A stretch of DNA of 38,324 nt from Candidatus Uhrbacteria bacterium (GTDB lineage Bacteria; Patescibacteriota; Patescibacteriia; UBA9934; GWF2-40-263): contig JACPHU010000028.1 in the NCBI GenBank assembly GCA_016188495.1, positions 1 through 38,324 on the forward strand, in the 5' to 3' direction. Below are positions 6,965 to 15,672 of this stretch, in pieces. Below the pieces are notes generated by a model. That model saw only the letters and a list, made by a program, of their open reading frames with translations, did no database searches and was not told the DNA's origin. Position 1 is the stretch's first letter. Each line of letters starts with the position of its first letter. The position numbers and the translations under genes are program-made.

Positions 6965-9052
6965 ATGCCTAGAGAATATCCGCTCGATAAAATTCGTAAC
7001 TTCGGTATTTTTGCCCATATTGATGCTGGGAAAACGACTGTTTCTGAACGCGTGTTGTTTTATACAGGACGCAAACATAAGATTGGTGAAGTGCACGAGG
7101 GTGCAGCAACCATGGATTGGATGGAACAAGAGCGTGAACGCGGAATTACCATTACGGCCGCTGCGACCACCTGTTTTTGGAAGGATCACCGCATGAATTT
7201 GATCGATACTCCAGGACACATTGATTTTACGGTTGAAGTAAAGCGCTCGATGCGTGTGCTCGATGGTGGAATTGCGGTTTTTGATGGTGTAGCTGGTGTG
7301 GAACCTCAGTCTGAGACCAATTGGCGTTATGCTGACGACTTTCATGTTCCTCGTTTGGTGTTTATCAATAAGCTTGATCGAACAGGAGCTGATTTTTATA
7401 AGGACGTCGCCTCCGTCCATGACCGTCTTACAAAGAATGCCTATCCAATCCAGTTACCTATTGGAACAGAAGGTGGTTTTGTTGGTGTGATCAACCTTCT
7501 CAACATGAAGGCGTACATCTATAAAGACGATCAAGGAAAGGAAATCGACATCGTTGATATTCCTGAGGAATACAAAGCAAAGGCTGATGAGTATCGAGCA
7601 AAGCTTCTTGAGGCGGTTGCAGAAAATGATGAAGCACTCATGGAGAAGTATCTTGCTGGAGAAGAACCAACGATCGAAGAAGTAAAGGCTGTCATCCGCA
7701 AAGCAACGATTGCCAATACGTTTATTCCTATTTTGTGCGGTTCCGCTCTTAAAAATAAGGGCGTTCAATTGCTTCTGGATGCCGTAGTCGAATTTCTTCC
7801 AAGTCCTCTTGAGGTTCCTGGAATTAAAGGAACTGATCCAGATGATCCAGAAAAAGAATTAACTCGCAGAACCGCAGACGACGAACCATTTTCCGCTCTC
7901 GCCTTTAAAATCGCTGCGGATCCATTCGTTGGAAAACTCGCCTTCTTCCGTGTTTATTCTGGAGTCGTGAAAGCGGGATCTTATATTCTCAACTCTTCTA
8001 CAGGAGGAAAAGAACGTGTGGGACGCATTGTGCGTCTTCATGCCAACACCCGAGAAGACGTGAACGAAGTTTATGCCGGTGAAATTGCTGCGATGGTTGG
8101 ATTAAAAGAAACATTTACGGGCCATACCTTGTGTGATCCAGATCATCCTATTTTGCTCGAATCTATTTCATTTCCTGAACCTGTTATTTCTATCGCGATC
8201 GAACCTAAGACAAAGGCCGATCAAGAAAAGATGGGTATGGCTCTTCAAAAGCTTGCGGAAGAAGATCCAACCTTCCGTGTGCGTACAGATGAGGAAACAA
8301 ATCAGGTGATTATTTCAGGAATGGGAGAGTTGCATTTGGACATCATTGTTGATCGCATGAAGCGTGAGTTCAGTGTTGAATGTAATGTCGGTCAACCTCA
8401 AGTTTCTTACCGCGAGACCATCAAAGGAAATGCCGACGGTGAAGGAAAGTTTATTCGTCAAAGTGGTGGACGAGGACAATATGGTCACGCCCTTATCCAC
8501 TTGGAGAAACTTCCTCCTGGATCCGGTACTGAATTTGAAGAAATGGTCAAAGGTGGTTCTGTTCCAAGAGAGTATTTCAATCCAATTGAAAAAGGTATTC
8601 GTGAAGCAGCCGATCGCGGTGTACTTGCTGGATATCCTATCCTGGACGTGAAAGCCATACTGTACGATGGTTCCTACCACGAAGTAGACTCTTCAGAAGC
8701 CGCCTTTAAGATCGCAGGATCTATGGCATTTCAAGACGCGGCTAAAAAGGCAGGGATCGATTTGCTTGAACCGATCATGAAAGTGGAAGTGGTTACACCA
8801 GAAGATTTCATGGGAACGGTGGTCGGAGACTTGAATGCAAAACGAGGCCAAATCCAGAACATGAGTGATCGCTCCGGTGCCAAAGTGATCGATGCGTTTG
8901 TTCCTCTTGCGGAAATGTTTGGCTACGCGACAACGTTGCGTTCCAATACTCAAGGACGCGCTAGTTATTCCATGGAGTTTAACCATTACGATGTTGTGCC
9001 TTCAAACGTCGCCAAAGAAATCATTGAAAAGCGCGGTGGCAACCACCGTTAA
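6965..9052 (+). CDS. fusA: Elongation factor G
   Basis: EF-G is the GTPase that drives tRNA-mRNA translocation on the ribosome. At 695 residues it has normal length. GTPase motifs are AHIDAGKTT (residues 17-25), DTPGHIDFT near 83 and [10 protein letters not shown] near 137. Domain II to V features include [30 protein letters not shown] (domain IV) and the tail [19 protein letters not shown]. It begins 9 bp after rpsG. No second EF-G copy is seen. The usual next gene, tuf, is displaced 8 kb downstream. Confidence 0.98.
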   Translation: MPREYPLDKIRNFGIFAHIDAGKTTVSERVLFYTGRKHKIGEVHEGAATMDWMEQERERGITITAAATTCFWKDHRMNLIDTPGHIDFTVEVKRSMRVLDGGIAVFDGVAGVEPQSETNWRYADDFHVPRLVFINKLDRTGADFYKDVASVHDRLTKNAYPIQLPIGTEGGFVGVINLLNMKAYIYKDDQGKEIDIVDIPEEYKAKADEYRAKLLEAVAENDEALMEKYLAGEEPTIEEVKAVIRKATIANTFIPILCGSALKNKGVQLLLDAVVEFLPSPLEVPGIKGTDPDDPEKELTRRTADDEPFSALAFKIAADPFVGKLAFFRVYSGVVKAGSYILNSSTGGKERVGRIVRLHANTREDVNEVYAGEIAAMVGLKETFTGHTLCDPDHPILLESISFPEPVISIAIEPKTKADQEKMGMALQKLAEEDPTFRVRTDEETNQVIISGMGELHLDIIVDRMKREFSVECNVGQPQVSYRETIKGNADGEGKFIRQSGGRGQYGHALIHLEKLPPGSGTEFEEMVKGGSVPREYFNPIEKGIREAADRGVLAGYPILDVKAILYDGSYHEVDSSEAAFKIAGSMAFQDAAKKAGIDLLEPIMKVEVVTPEDFMGTVVGDLNAKRGQIQNMSDRSGAKVIDAFVPLAEMFGYATTLRSNTQGRASYSMEFNHYDVVPSNVAKEIIEKRGGNHR

Positions 9053-9060
9053 AAACAAAA

Positions 9061-9087
9061 AAACAGAGTGTAATTTACACTCTGTTT
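9061..9087. terminator. Bidirectional terminator between fusA and the reverse methyltransferase
   Basis: AAACAGAGTGT (9061-9071) pairs with ACACTCTGTTT (9077-9087), with A runs on the left and T runs on the right, so it can end transcripts from both sides. The methyltransferase stop codon (9075-9077) lies inside the loop and stem. Confidence 0.88.
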
Positions 9088-9626
9088 TTTATTCTGTAAC
9101 AAAGAACGTTTCCTTCTATAGACTCTGGTTCCCATCCCGGAATGGGGAATGCGTGCGAGACGACGCGAGAGCCTGGAGGCAGCTGCATTTCAAGAAGTTT
9201 TTTTATGCGATTCATGGCGTAGGGGATTTGATAAAGGAACACCAGTGTTGCCTCTGAAAGATTTGCCTTCCACATCGATTCTTTCAAAACCAAAGCTTGT
9301 TTTTCAAGGTTCATTTTTTGAATCTTCCAATTGGAAAGTTTTACGAGTCCTGGATGAATTTCATATCCTACCGATTGTTTGGCTCCGGCTTGTGCGGCGG
9401 CAATGACCAGACGTCCGTCACCCGAGCCAAGATCCACAACGTAATCTTCGGGTCTCACACAAGCGACACGCAGCATTTGTTCCATGATTTCTGGTTTTGT
9501 CGGAACGTAGGGACCTCCACCTGACACAATCGGAATGAGCATCCCCCCAAACCAGTAGATTGCAAACAGATCCAATACAATAATCAGAACAGCGAAGAGA
9601 AAGAAAAGGAATATGATAAGATTCAT
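9075..9626 (-). CDS. Membrane-anchored FAM173-like protein lysine methyltransferase
   Basis: 183 residues from the ATG at 9626 (a TTG start at 9650 would overlap the divergent gene and is less likely). Residues 1-28 form one hydrophobic anchor. The rest is a class I SAM methyltransferase: GGPYVPT, then VVDLGSGDGRLVIAA (SAM-binding motif I), GYEIHPGLV (acidic loop), VFLYQIPYAMNRI, and LPPGSRVVSHAFPIPGWEPE. This order and wording closely follow the FAM173 family, whose human members methylate lysines of mitochondrial membrane proteins (ANT and ATP synthase subunit c). A similar membrane-protein target, for example the F-type ATPase c ring, is my inference. Its start codon is only 5 bp from that of the divergent gene. 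Confidence 0.8.
   Translation of the reverse strand: MNLIIFLFFLFAVLIIVLDLFAIYWFGGMLIPIVSGGGPYVPTKPEIMEQMLRVACVRPEDYVVDLGSGDGRLVIAAAQAGAKQSVGYEIHPGLVKLSNWKIQKMNLEKQALVLKESMWKANLSEATLVFLYQIPYAMNRIKKLLEMQLPPGSRVVSHAFPIPGWEPESIEGNVLCYRIKNRV
9614..9622 (+). promoter_or_regulatory. Extended -10 promoter of the sugar-kinase operon, near-leaderless
   Basis: TGA followed by TAAGAT (9617-9622) ends 9 nt before the ATG at 9632. It lies inside the first codons of the divergent methyltransferase gene. No clear -35 is visible. Confidence 0.45.
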
Positions 9627-9631
9627 AGAGT

Positions 9632-10657
9632 ATGAAAAATGAGATACCAAAAAGCGTTCTTGCCTCTTATGATATAGGGAATGTGCGTTCCATAAAAGGC
9701 ATAACAGACGGTCTTGTTCATAAAACGTTTAAATTGAAAACCCAAAAAGGAACGTTTATTCTTCAGCAGCTTCATCCTCTCTTAGCTCATGAGGCGATCG
9801 CTGAAGATTTTCTTTCTGTGACACGTTATTTAGAATCTCAAAAATTTTTGACAGCCAGAGCCGTGTTAAGTCGATCTGGAGACATGCTGGTAAAAGAATC
9901 TACGAGAGTCTGGCGTATGCAGACCTATGTTCCAGGAAAAATCTATCATCGTCTTTCGCAGCCAACTCTTGCACGTGAAGCCGGTAGTCTTTTTGCAAAA
10001 TTTCATCGCACGCTCGCTCCCATTGCGTATTCCTTTCAAACGCCATTGGTTTGGTTTCAAACACGCCGTTATTACGAAACGTTATTGTCGACTCTCAAGT
10101 CTTTTGAACACTCCGCATTGTTAGAGGGTGTACAAGAAGAGGCTTCTTTTCTTCAAAAACACCTTCCAAAGCAGTTCATGCCTCAAAGGTTGCGTACTCG
10201 TGTCATTCACGCAGATCCAAAGATTTCTAATTTCATTTTTAATTCCAAAGGAAAAGCGGTTGCGATCATTGATCTGGATCTTGTTCAGCGTGGATATCTG
10301 CCATTGGATTTGGGAGATGCTTTTCGTTCTTGGTGTGGACGTGAAGAAGACGATCCTCGCAACTGTTTTAACCTCAATCTTTTTCGTGCTGCTTTTATCG
10401 GGTATCAACGTGAGGCGAAAGGATTTATCACCAAACAAGAGCTTCAACTGATTCCAAGAGGAATCGGTGCAGTGCTTCTTGAGCTATCCGCGCGTTTTTT
10501 GATTGATTATTTTCAAGATACGTATTTTGGATGGGATTCGTCCCGCTATGAATCTCGTCGCGATCATAATCTCGCTCGTTGTCGTGGACAAATAGCTGAG
10601 TTTAAAGATCTGCAAAAAAAACTTCCTGCCATAAAAAAAATAATGGGGTTGTCTTAG
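9632..10657 (+). CDS. NahK-like N-acetylhexosamine kinase (APH fold)
   Basis: 341 residues of the aminoglycoside-phosphotransferase/choline-kinase fold. VIHADPKISNFIF near residue 191 is the catalytic H-x-D-x(4)-N loop and AIIDLDLVQ near 210 supplies the metal-binding Asp. DLGDAFRSW, the hydrophobic stretch ELSARFLIDYFQDTYF and DHNLARCRGQ near the end match N-acetylhexosamine 1-kinases (NahK), where the last motif reads 'HNLDRCRTQ'. The probable reaction is ATP-dependent phosphorylation of an N-acetylhexosamine at C1, a salvage step toward UDP-GlcNAc, the substrate of MurA. The link to MurA is inference. The next gene overlaps its operon by one spacer base. Confidence 0.78.
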   Translation: MKNEIPKSVLASYDIGNVRSIKGITDGLVHKTFKLKTQKGTFILQQLHPLLAHEAIAEDFLSVTRYLESQKFLTARAVLSRSGDMLVKESTRVWRMQTYVPGKIYHRLSQPTLAREAGSLFAKFHRTLAPIAYSFQTPLVWFQTRRYYETLLSTLKSFEHSALLEGVQEEASFLQKHLPKQFMPQRLRTRVIHADPKISNFIFNSKGKAVAIIDLDLVQRGYLPLDLGDAFRSWCGREEDDPRNCFNLNLFRAAFIGYQREAKGFITKQELQLIPRGIGAVLLELSARFLIDYFQDTYFGWDSSRYESRRDHNLARCRGQIAEFKDLQKKLPAIKKIMGLS

Positions 10658-10658
10658 T

Positions 10659-11600
10659 ATGCCCAAGTGGCTTGCGATTGTCTTGATGGGTTTTTTGATC
10701 CCGATTTTTTTCTTTTTTGGTTTTTTTTGGACAACTTACAGTGAACAGTCACCCTCCTCGTTTGATAATAGGGCACATGCGTTTTCTTACCTGTTCGCCT
10801 CTTCAACTCTTTACGAACGAGCGAATCATGCTTCTGAAGATATTAAGCGAACCGGATCTTTATCCGGAATCGTTGCGCATCATTTGTTGGTCGCGGATAA
10901 AATGGCGCAGCTGTTTGCTTCATTGGGAACCGGTCGTGAAAAGGTCGTTGTTATTCTTTCCCCCAATCATTTTTCTTTAGGTCGTTCCTCCATACAAATG
11001 ACCGATGGTACATGGATAACTCCTTTTGGAGACGTAGAGGTTGACACAAGGCTTTTGGCAAAATTTCTTGAAAGAGATTCAGTTTTTGCTTACGAGCCTG
11101 AGACGTTTGAACGAGAACATGGTGTTTCAGCCATTGTCCCATTCGTGAAATATTGGTTTCCTCAGGCTCATATTCTTCCCATCGTGATTTATGACAAGGC
11201 CACAGACGATCAAGTGAAGATGCTTGCTCAGACCATTCAAGAGATTGTTCCAAAAGCCGTGGTCGTTGCGTCAATGGATATGTCTCATCAAAAGCCTGAG
11301 GATATTCAACTGTTTCATGATGAAATAACCATCAGAACTATTGAGAACGGTTTATGCGAAGAAAAGTGTTCACTTGATGTTGATGCGAATCGCGTTCTTG
11401 AAACACTCTTTGAGATCAATCGTCTTCGCGCTACACAAGCGTGGACTCTAACCCATCATGGGAGTTCTTTAACCATGGGGGCAACGACGGATTGGCATGA
11501 AAATACCAGCCACATTTTAGGATATTTTCAAACAACAAAAGATACGAATGTCTTCGAGAAGATGTTTCACGTACTCGTGTTATTATGGAAAAAAGAATAA
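10659..11600 (+). CDS. AmmeMemoRadiSam system protein B (Memo family), membrane-anchored
   Basis: 313 residues. Residues 5-27 are a single hydrophobic anchor and the rest should face outward. GIVAHHLLVADKM near 70, ILSPNHFSLG near 98, REHGVSAIVPFVKYW near 150 and ASMDMSH near 205 are the conserved blocks of Memo proteins, which are related to LigB-type dioxygenases and hold a metal site built from these histidines. In many genomes Memo sits with an AMMECR1 protein and a radical SAM enzyme; neither is present here. It starts one base after the kinase stop codon and is thus co-transcribed with it. The biological role of bacterial Memo is unsettled. Confidence 0.85.
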   Translation: MPKWLAIVLMGFLIPIFFFFGFFWTTYSEQSPSSFDNRAHAFSYLFASSTLYERANHASEDIKRTGSLSGIVAHHLLVADKMAQLFASLGTGREKVVVILSPNHFSLGRSSIQMTDGTWITPFGDVEVDTRLLAKFLERDSVFAYEPETFEREHGVSAIVPFVKYWFPQAHILPIVIYDKATDDQVKMLAQTIQEIVPKAVVVASMDMSHQKPEDIQLFHDEITIRTIENGLCEEKCSLDVDANRVLETLFEINRLRATQAWTLTHHGSSLTMGATTDWHENTSHILGYFQTTKDTNVFEKMFHVLVLLWKKE

Positions 11601-11728
11601 AGACCTCTACAAAAGTCGCGATCTTGCGGCTTACGGGCGCCCACCAACTCCACTCTCCCTATTGTGAATAGGGTTCGCGGAGCTTGGTAGCCCGTGCACC
11701 GCAATCTCATCGACTTTTGCACAGGTCT
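11601..11728. repeat. 128-nt imperfect palindrome, family member A
   Basis: It begins on the base after the Memo stop codon. AGACCT (11601-11606) pairs with AGGTCT (11723-11728). Further in, CAAAAGTCGCGATCTTGCGG pairs imperfectly with CCGCAATCTCATCGACTTTTG, and the apex is a 7-bp hairpin, CCCTATT/AATAGGG (11657-11673). The same arm sequences recur in the metK riboswitch at 33571-33720. It fills almost all of the 143-bp gap before the next gene and could act as a terminator-like structure, though no T run follows. Confidence 0.8.
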
Positions 11729-11743
11729 CAATAACTATTTTTT

Positions 11744-13615
11744 ATGAGCAATGTTGTAAATCAAAAAGAGAAACGTTCAAACATGAACACTGGACCGTTT
11801 GCTGTGGTCATTATCGTCTGTATCGTCGCTTTTGTTGGGGGTTTTTTTGCTACGCGTCTGTTGCAGATGCGTCCGCAATCCATCACACCATCGGAGGTTC
11901 CTGTGAAAGAAACCGTTCCTGCTGTGCAAGAACCGGAAGAACTAACAGAATCGAAAGTTCCTTCTGTAAAGGAAACTGATGGAAACACGATTCAGGTTAA
12001 TTGGATTAATTCTGAACAACAACCTTCGAGAGTGCCTGACGAGGTGTTATCGCGTGCGGCTTGTTTTAATGAACCAACGGTTTGTGAGAATTCGTCGAAT
12101 CAATATGCTTCCGCGGTCCAGCTTGGAACAGTTGTGGGAGGTGTCTATGATGGTAGGTCGTTGGAAATGACGACGATTGAAAATCAAGGAATGGGAACAT
12201 TTTATGCCAGCTATTATGTATTGCGTGATCCGTCAGGTGTAGTCGCTCCTGTTTTGTTAGATCGGTTATATCGAAATGTTGGTGGGTGGTTTCCTTCAAG
12301 GTTGGGGGAAATGACCGTGCAAGAGTCTCTTGGTGAAAAGGTTGCGGACCTGGACGGATATGTGATTGATACGGAATCTGTGATTTCAGAGCTTGAAACT
12401 GTTGAACAGATCGTTGGTGACACACAAGGCCGTTCTTTTGTGTTTACAGGGTTATGGTTGCGTTTGTATTCGCAGGAGGCTATTTCTCTTGCTTCTGCGA
12501 CACGAACCACACAGCTTTCAGACGGCAGAGTTCTTTCGTTATATGAACCAAAAGAAGATGTAGATGGAAATGTATTGCCTGGACAGACAAGTATGGGACG
12601 TGATCAATTTTATGTGCTAGACGAAGATGGTCGCGTGTTATTTTATGATATTGAAATTCCTTTTTTTAAAGATGATGTGAAAGATGAGGATGGAAACATC
12701 CTCGAAGGTCGTCGAATTCCAAGAATTCGTTGGAATGACGGAAGTACAAACACACAAGAATATTTTAAAGGAGAACTTGGTGGTTGCGGGTTTAAAACTA
12801 CGACCCACGTGGTTTCTCAAGCGGAGATTGATCAGATTGGTTTGATGGCTGTGGGTCTTGGATTAGGAGATGATGGAAGTCAGACGCAGGTGTTTGAACC
12901 CTCTAGCTATGAAAACGATTATTATACAGATGCTTTTAATATCGTGACGTATCCTGGCGAAGAGGCGAAAACCCTTGCAGATTTTGTACATCCGTATTTT
13001 TATTTTCAAGACGCGTTTGATCGCTGGATTGAGGCCACAAGTATTGAAATTATTCCTCCGGTCGAGTGTGGAAAGCCAGTCATTTATCTGTATCCTGAAC
13101 AGGTTACGGATATGACCGTTTGGGTGAATCCAAAGGGTGGATTTTCTTACACAGAGCCTCTTTATAAAAATGGATGGCGTGTTACAGCTTCTCCTGACGG
13201 AAAAATAGTAAATCAGGATGATGGGCTTGAATATCCGTATTTGTTTTGGGAGGGAAGAGGTGGAATGTATTCTGCGCCGCATCATTACTGGGTTGTTGAA
13301 CAAGCGGACGTAGAGTCATTTTTGACGCAGACATTGGATGAGATGGGTTTTTTTGAAAACGAACGAAACGATTTTCTTGAATTTTGGCTGCCGCGCATGC
13401 AGGAGGCACCGTATTATAAAATCGGGTTCCATGGCACGGAGGTTATGAACCAGCTGGTTCCATTGCAGTTGTCTGTTAAACCAGATCACATTTTCCGTAT
13501 CCTGATGGATTATTCGCCTCTTGAAAATCGGTTCCCATCAAATCCACCAACAACACTTCCACACGCCAACAGAGAGGGGTTTGAAGTGATGGAGTGGGGA
13601 GGGGTGTTGCAATAA
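11744..13615 (+). CDS. Large membrane-anchored surface protein with a CGKPVIYLYP...WGG domain
   Basis: 623 residues. A hydrophobic anchor at about 21-44 (FAVVIIVCIVAFVGGFFATRL) is preceded by basic residues, so the bulk is probably extracellular. A Pro/Glu-rich linker follows to about residue 85. The region 85-430 is unrecognised and rich in Asp, Gly and strand-forming residues. From about 440 a distinct domain begins with CGKPVIYLYPEQ and ends with EGFEVMEWGG. I recall similar C-terminal domains, with the same opening and closing motifs, in unnamed surface proteins of diverse bacteria, with no defined function. Cysteines are few (about residues 104, 112, 347 and 442) and could pair. It is likely a single-gene unit. 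Confidence 0.7.
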   Translation: MSNVVNQKEKRSNMNTGPFAVVIIVCIVAFVGGFFATRLLQMRPQSITPSEVPVKETVPAVQEPEELTESKVPSVKETDGNTIQVNWINSEQQPSRVPDEVLSRAACFNEPTVCENSSNQYASAVQLGTVVGGVYDGRSLEMTTIENQGMGTFYASYYVLRDPSGVVAPVLLDRLYRNVGGWFPSRLGEMTVQESLGEKVADLDGYVIDTESVISELETVEQIVGDTQGRSFVFTGLWLRLYSQEAISLASATRTTQLSDGRVLSLYEPKEDVDGNVLPGQTSMGRDQFYVLDEDGRVLFYDIEIPFFKDDVKDEDGNILEGRRIPRIRWNDGSTNTQEYFKGELGGCGFKTTTHVVSQAEIDQIGLMAVGLGLGDDGSQTQVFEPSSYENDYYTDAFNIVTYPGEEAKTLADFVHPYFYFQDAFDRWIEATSIEIIPPVECGKPVIYLYPEQVTDMTVWVNPKGGFSYTEPLYKNGWRVTASPDGKIVNQDDGLEYPYLFWEGRGGMYSAPHHYWVVEQADVESFLTQTLDEMGFFENERNDFLEFWLPRMQEAPYYKIGFHGTEVMNQLVPLQLSVKPDHIFRILMDYSPLENRFPSNPPTTLPHANREGFEVMEWGGVLQ

Positions 13616-13680
13616 ATAATCCTTTTTTCTTTACCGAATTAGCACATGTTTCAGTGCGTGGTAGTTCAATCATAAAAAAT

Positions 13681-14022
13681 ATGTCGAATCTTACATTCAA
13701 AGAAATTGTTGGAAAAACTAACGAAGTCATTGAGGCTTTTCAAAAAGTTGAGCAACGCAATTGGGGTATTGAAGGTAATATGATTGAACTTATGAAACAG
13801 GTCGGCGAGCTTAGCAAAAATGTTATGGTTTTAGAGAAATATTATTTTTCTAAAAGAATGAACGATCCTAACTATAATAAAGCCTCAAAAGATGAGATTG
13901 GCAATGAACTATCCGACATATTTTTTATGATCATTAGGATTGCTAATCATTATGGAGTTGATCTTGAAAAAGCACATATGAGAGAATTAAATACGGCTTT
14001 AACCTCTCTAAAAGGAAAATAA
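13681..14022 (+). CDS. MazG-like NTP pyrophosphohydrolase
   Basis: 113 residues from the ATG at 13681; a longer frame from 13594 begins inside the preceding coding region and is unlikely. The all-alpha MazG-type fold is shown by LMKQVGELSK near 38 and EIGNELSDIFFMIIRIANHYGVDLE near 78, the two metal-binding helices. Family members hydrolyse non-canonical or excess (d)NTPs to monophosphates. The usual E-x-x-E of the first helix reads Q-V-G-E, so one metal ligand is changed; the second motif, E-L-S-D, is intact. Activity is therefore plausible but not assured. It is followed by an unknown gene after 41 bp. Confidence 0.75.
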   Translation: MSNLTFKEIVGKTNEVIEAFQKVEQRNWGIEGNMIELMKQVGELSKNVMVLEKYYFSKRMNDPNYNKASKDEIGNELSDIFFMIIRIANHYGVDLEKAHMRELNTALTSLKGK

Positions 14023-14063
14023 AAAATCATAGAGTCTATATTAAAATCTTTATCAATTCAATT

Positions 14064-14930
14064 ATGGAAAATTCTTGTAAAATTTGTGGAAAAGGACACC
14101 GAACAGGTGAGTGTCAGGAATTTCACAAATCGCAAAATGGAGAAAAACGAAGCGCAACAAGTCGTTTAGGAGGGGTGCTTGCTAGATTGTTCGGTAGAGG
14201 AGAACCTTCAGTGGTGACACCAGAGTTTTTAGAACATATAGATAAAGAATTTGAAGCTAGAAAAGCGCAAGAAAAAGCGCAAGAAAAAGCGCACGCAGAA
14301 AGGATGAAAACGCTGTACAAAGGCGTTCAGGCACAGACACGGGAAGAAAAAGATGAACAAGAAATGCAGGCTTATATTGCAGCTTCGGTACCTTGGCTTG
14401 TTGCTAAAAAAGACCAATGGGGCGGAGATACGCGAACACAACTGGAAACAATGGGTTTTAAAGTAGAAGAAGCAAAATTTTCTTTGCGTGGAGTGCTTTT
14501 TTATGAAGTCGATACTCCCCCTGGTTGGACTAAAACCACGAATAATTATTGGACAGAAGTTAAAGATGAAAAGGGAAATGTTGTTTTAAATCAATTTTAT
14601 AAATTTGCATTGCACGGCGAGAGAGCACATTTACAACACAAAGAAGCGGAACAAAAATTTGAAGATTCGAATGCTTTACCAATTAATTTTGATAAAACAT
14701 TTGAAATTTTTTCAAAAATGAAAGAAAGCGATCCCACAAATTACCGTTTAACCATGAGTGAGATTAGTGAAATGGCTTTTGGTGGTTCTGTAAATGGTTT
14801 GAGACATGAGGTATATAACGACTGGAAAGATGCCGATTTTTTAGAACTTCTAAAAAAATTAGGCGAAACTGAAGAAGTTAAAAAGGTTGAAGAGGCAAAG
14901 AAAACAGGGATATTTTCGAAATCGAGATAA
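14064..14930 (+). CDS. Zinc-knuckle and coiled-coil protein of unknown function
   Basis: 288 residues. C5-x2-C8-x3-H12-x4-C17 near the N-terminus resembles a CCHC zinc knuckle. Residues 55-95 form a charged helix with a short internal repeat (KAQE), encoded by a 12-bp tandem repeat of about 2.8 units at 14260-14293. The middle contains TPPGWTKTTNNYWTEVKDE followed by NQFYKFAL; I recall similar 'GW...FYK' modules in unnamed proteins, but no function. The C-terminal third is helical and ends in a basic tail. Codon use is more AT-rich than in the ribosomal genes. The knuckle suggests nucleic-acid binding; that is inference. Confidence 0.55.
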   Translation: MENSCKICGKGHRTGECQEFHKSQNGEKRSATSRLGGVLARLFGRGEPSVVTPEFLEHIDKEFEARKAQEKAQEKAHAERMKTLYKGVQAQTREEKDEQEMQAYIAASVPWLVAKKDQWGGDTRTQLETMGFKVEEAKFSLRGVLFYEVDTPPGWTKTTNNYWTEVKDEKGNVVLNQFYKFALHGERAHLQHKEAEQKFEDSNALPINFDKTFEIFSKMKESDPTNYRLTMSEISEMAFGGSVNGLRHEVYNDWKDADFLELLKKLGETEEVKKVEEAKKTGIFSKSR

Positions 14931-15008
14931 ACTCATTTACCGTTTCTTTTTCGAGAGTCTGTTTAAGAATTTGTAGATTTTGAAAAAACGATAAGTCGAA
15001 TTCAAACA

Positions 15009-15039
15009 AAAAACACTCGGAAATGATCCGGGTGTTTTT
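15009..15039 (+). terminator. Terminator after the zinc-knuckle gene
   Basis: AAAAACACTCGG (15009-15020) pairs with CCGGGTGTTTTT (15028-15039), with one G-T pair. It lies 80 bp past the stop at 14930. In the rest of the 14931-15290 gap I see no gene and no clear promoter, only AT-rich stretches such as TATATAGTTATATACT near 15140-15157. Confidence 0.75.
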
Positions 15040-15290
15040 CATTTGAGATTCTGAAGTGCTGTTTCTGGCTTAACTGTGTTACTTAGTTCCAGTTCATCTA
15101 CCTCGTTCCTGTGCCTGTTTTGTCTCAAATGTCTTTTTACTTATATAGTTATATACTTTGAAAGGCTATCTTTTGGATATGCACAGATGAGTAGAATATC
15201 AGAAAATAGTTTTCTTGTCAACTGATCCACAGGTCGTTGTGTCTATTTTAACGTTTTACAAGCCTTTTATTCATTTAAAGAAATAAATCT

Positions 15291-15602
15291 ATGATTTCAT
15301 GTATTACATGCGGAATGCCGTTTGAAGGGGAACATAAGGAGATGATCGGACTCCAAACCATGTATGGTCCTGTCTGTACGTTTGATTCTATTGGAGATAA
15401 AATTAAGACGGGAGAAGAAATTTTTGAGGGTGGAGTGCAATTTTTCCTCAGTACGGTTGCCGGTGGAGACCTGGAACTTGCCCAACGCCTGACTCGTAAA
15501 AATATGAACTCATTGCCTTATTGGCAAGAACATCTATTTGATGGGTTAAACGGTCCGGAAGCAACGGATGAAGAATTTCAAGAAGCGATGACGAAGCTTT
15601 AA
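15291..15602 (+). CDS. Small zinc-ribbon domain protein
   Basis: 103 residues. MISCITCGMPFEG at the start is the 'C-x2-CGMP' opening of a putative zinc-ribbon family (Zn_ribbon_2-like), and NMNSLPYWQEHL near the end matches its usual 'LPaW' close. Family members normally have a second C-x2-C pair in the YCVYC region; here only one Cys (VCTFDS, C29) is seen, so the zinc site is reduced to three cysteines. The function of the family is not established. It is a single gene with a terminator shared with the convergent transporter. Confidence 0.68.
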   Translation: MISCITCGMPFEGEHKEMIGLQTMYGPVCTFDSIGDKIKTGEEIFEGGVQFFLSTVAGGDLELAQRLTRKNMNSLPYWQEHLFDGLNGPEATDEEFQEAMTKL

Positions 15603-15621
15603 ATAAGAATAATCAAATATA

Positions 15622-15659
15622 AAATCCCGGGTTTTACCAAAAGGTTAATCCCGGGATTT
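15622..15659. terminator. Bidirectional terminator between zinc-ribbon and transporter genes
   Basis: AAATCCCGGG (15622-15631) pairs with CCCGGGATTT (15650-15659), with A-rich and T-rich flanks suited to both strands. The genes converge here. Confidence 0.82.
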
Positions 15660-15672
15660 GTGTTTTAAGACA

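Noticed and set aside
14260-14293. 12-bp tandem repeat as a possible CRISPR or satellite
   Set aside because: It is only about 2.8 units, without spacers, and lies in frame in a coiled-coil coding region. I saw no CRISPR array anywhere in the window.
14931-15290. Possible small RNA or tRNA gene in the 360-bp gap
   Set aside because: I found no cloverleaf, no T-loop motif and no strong promoter; only the terminator at 15009-15039 is supportable. No tRNA or rRNA gene was found in any gap of the window.
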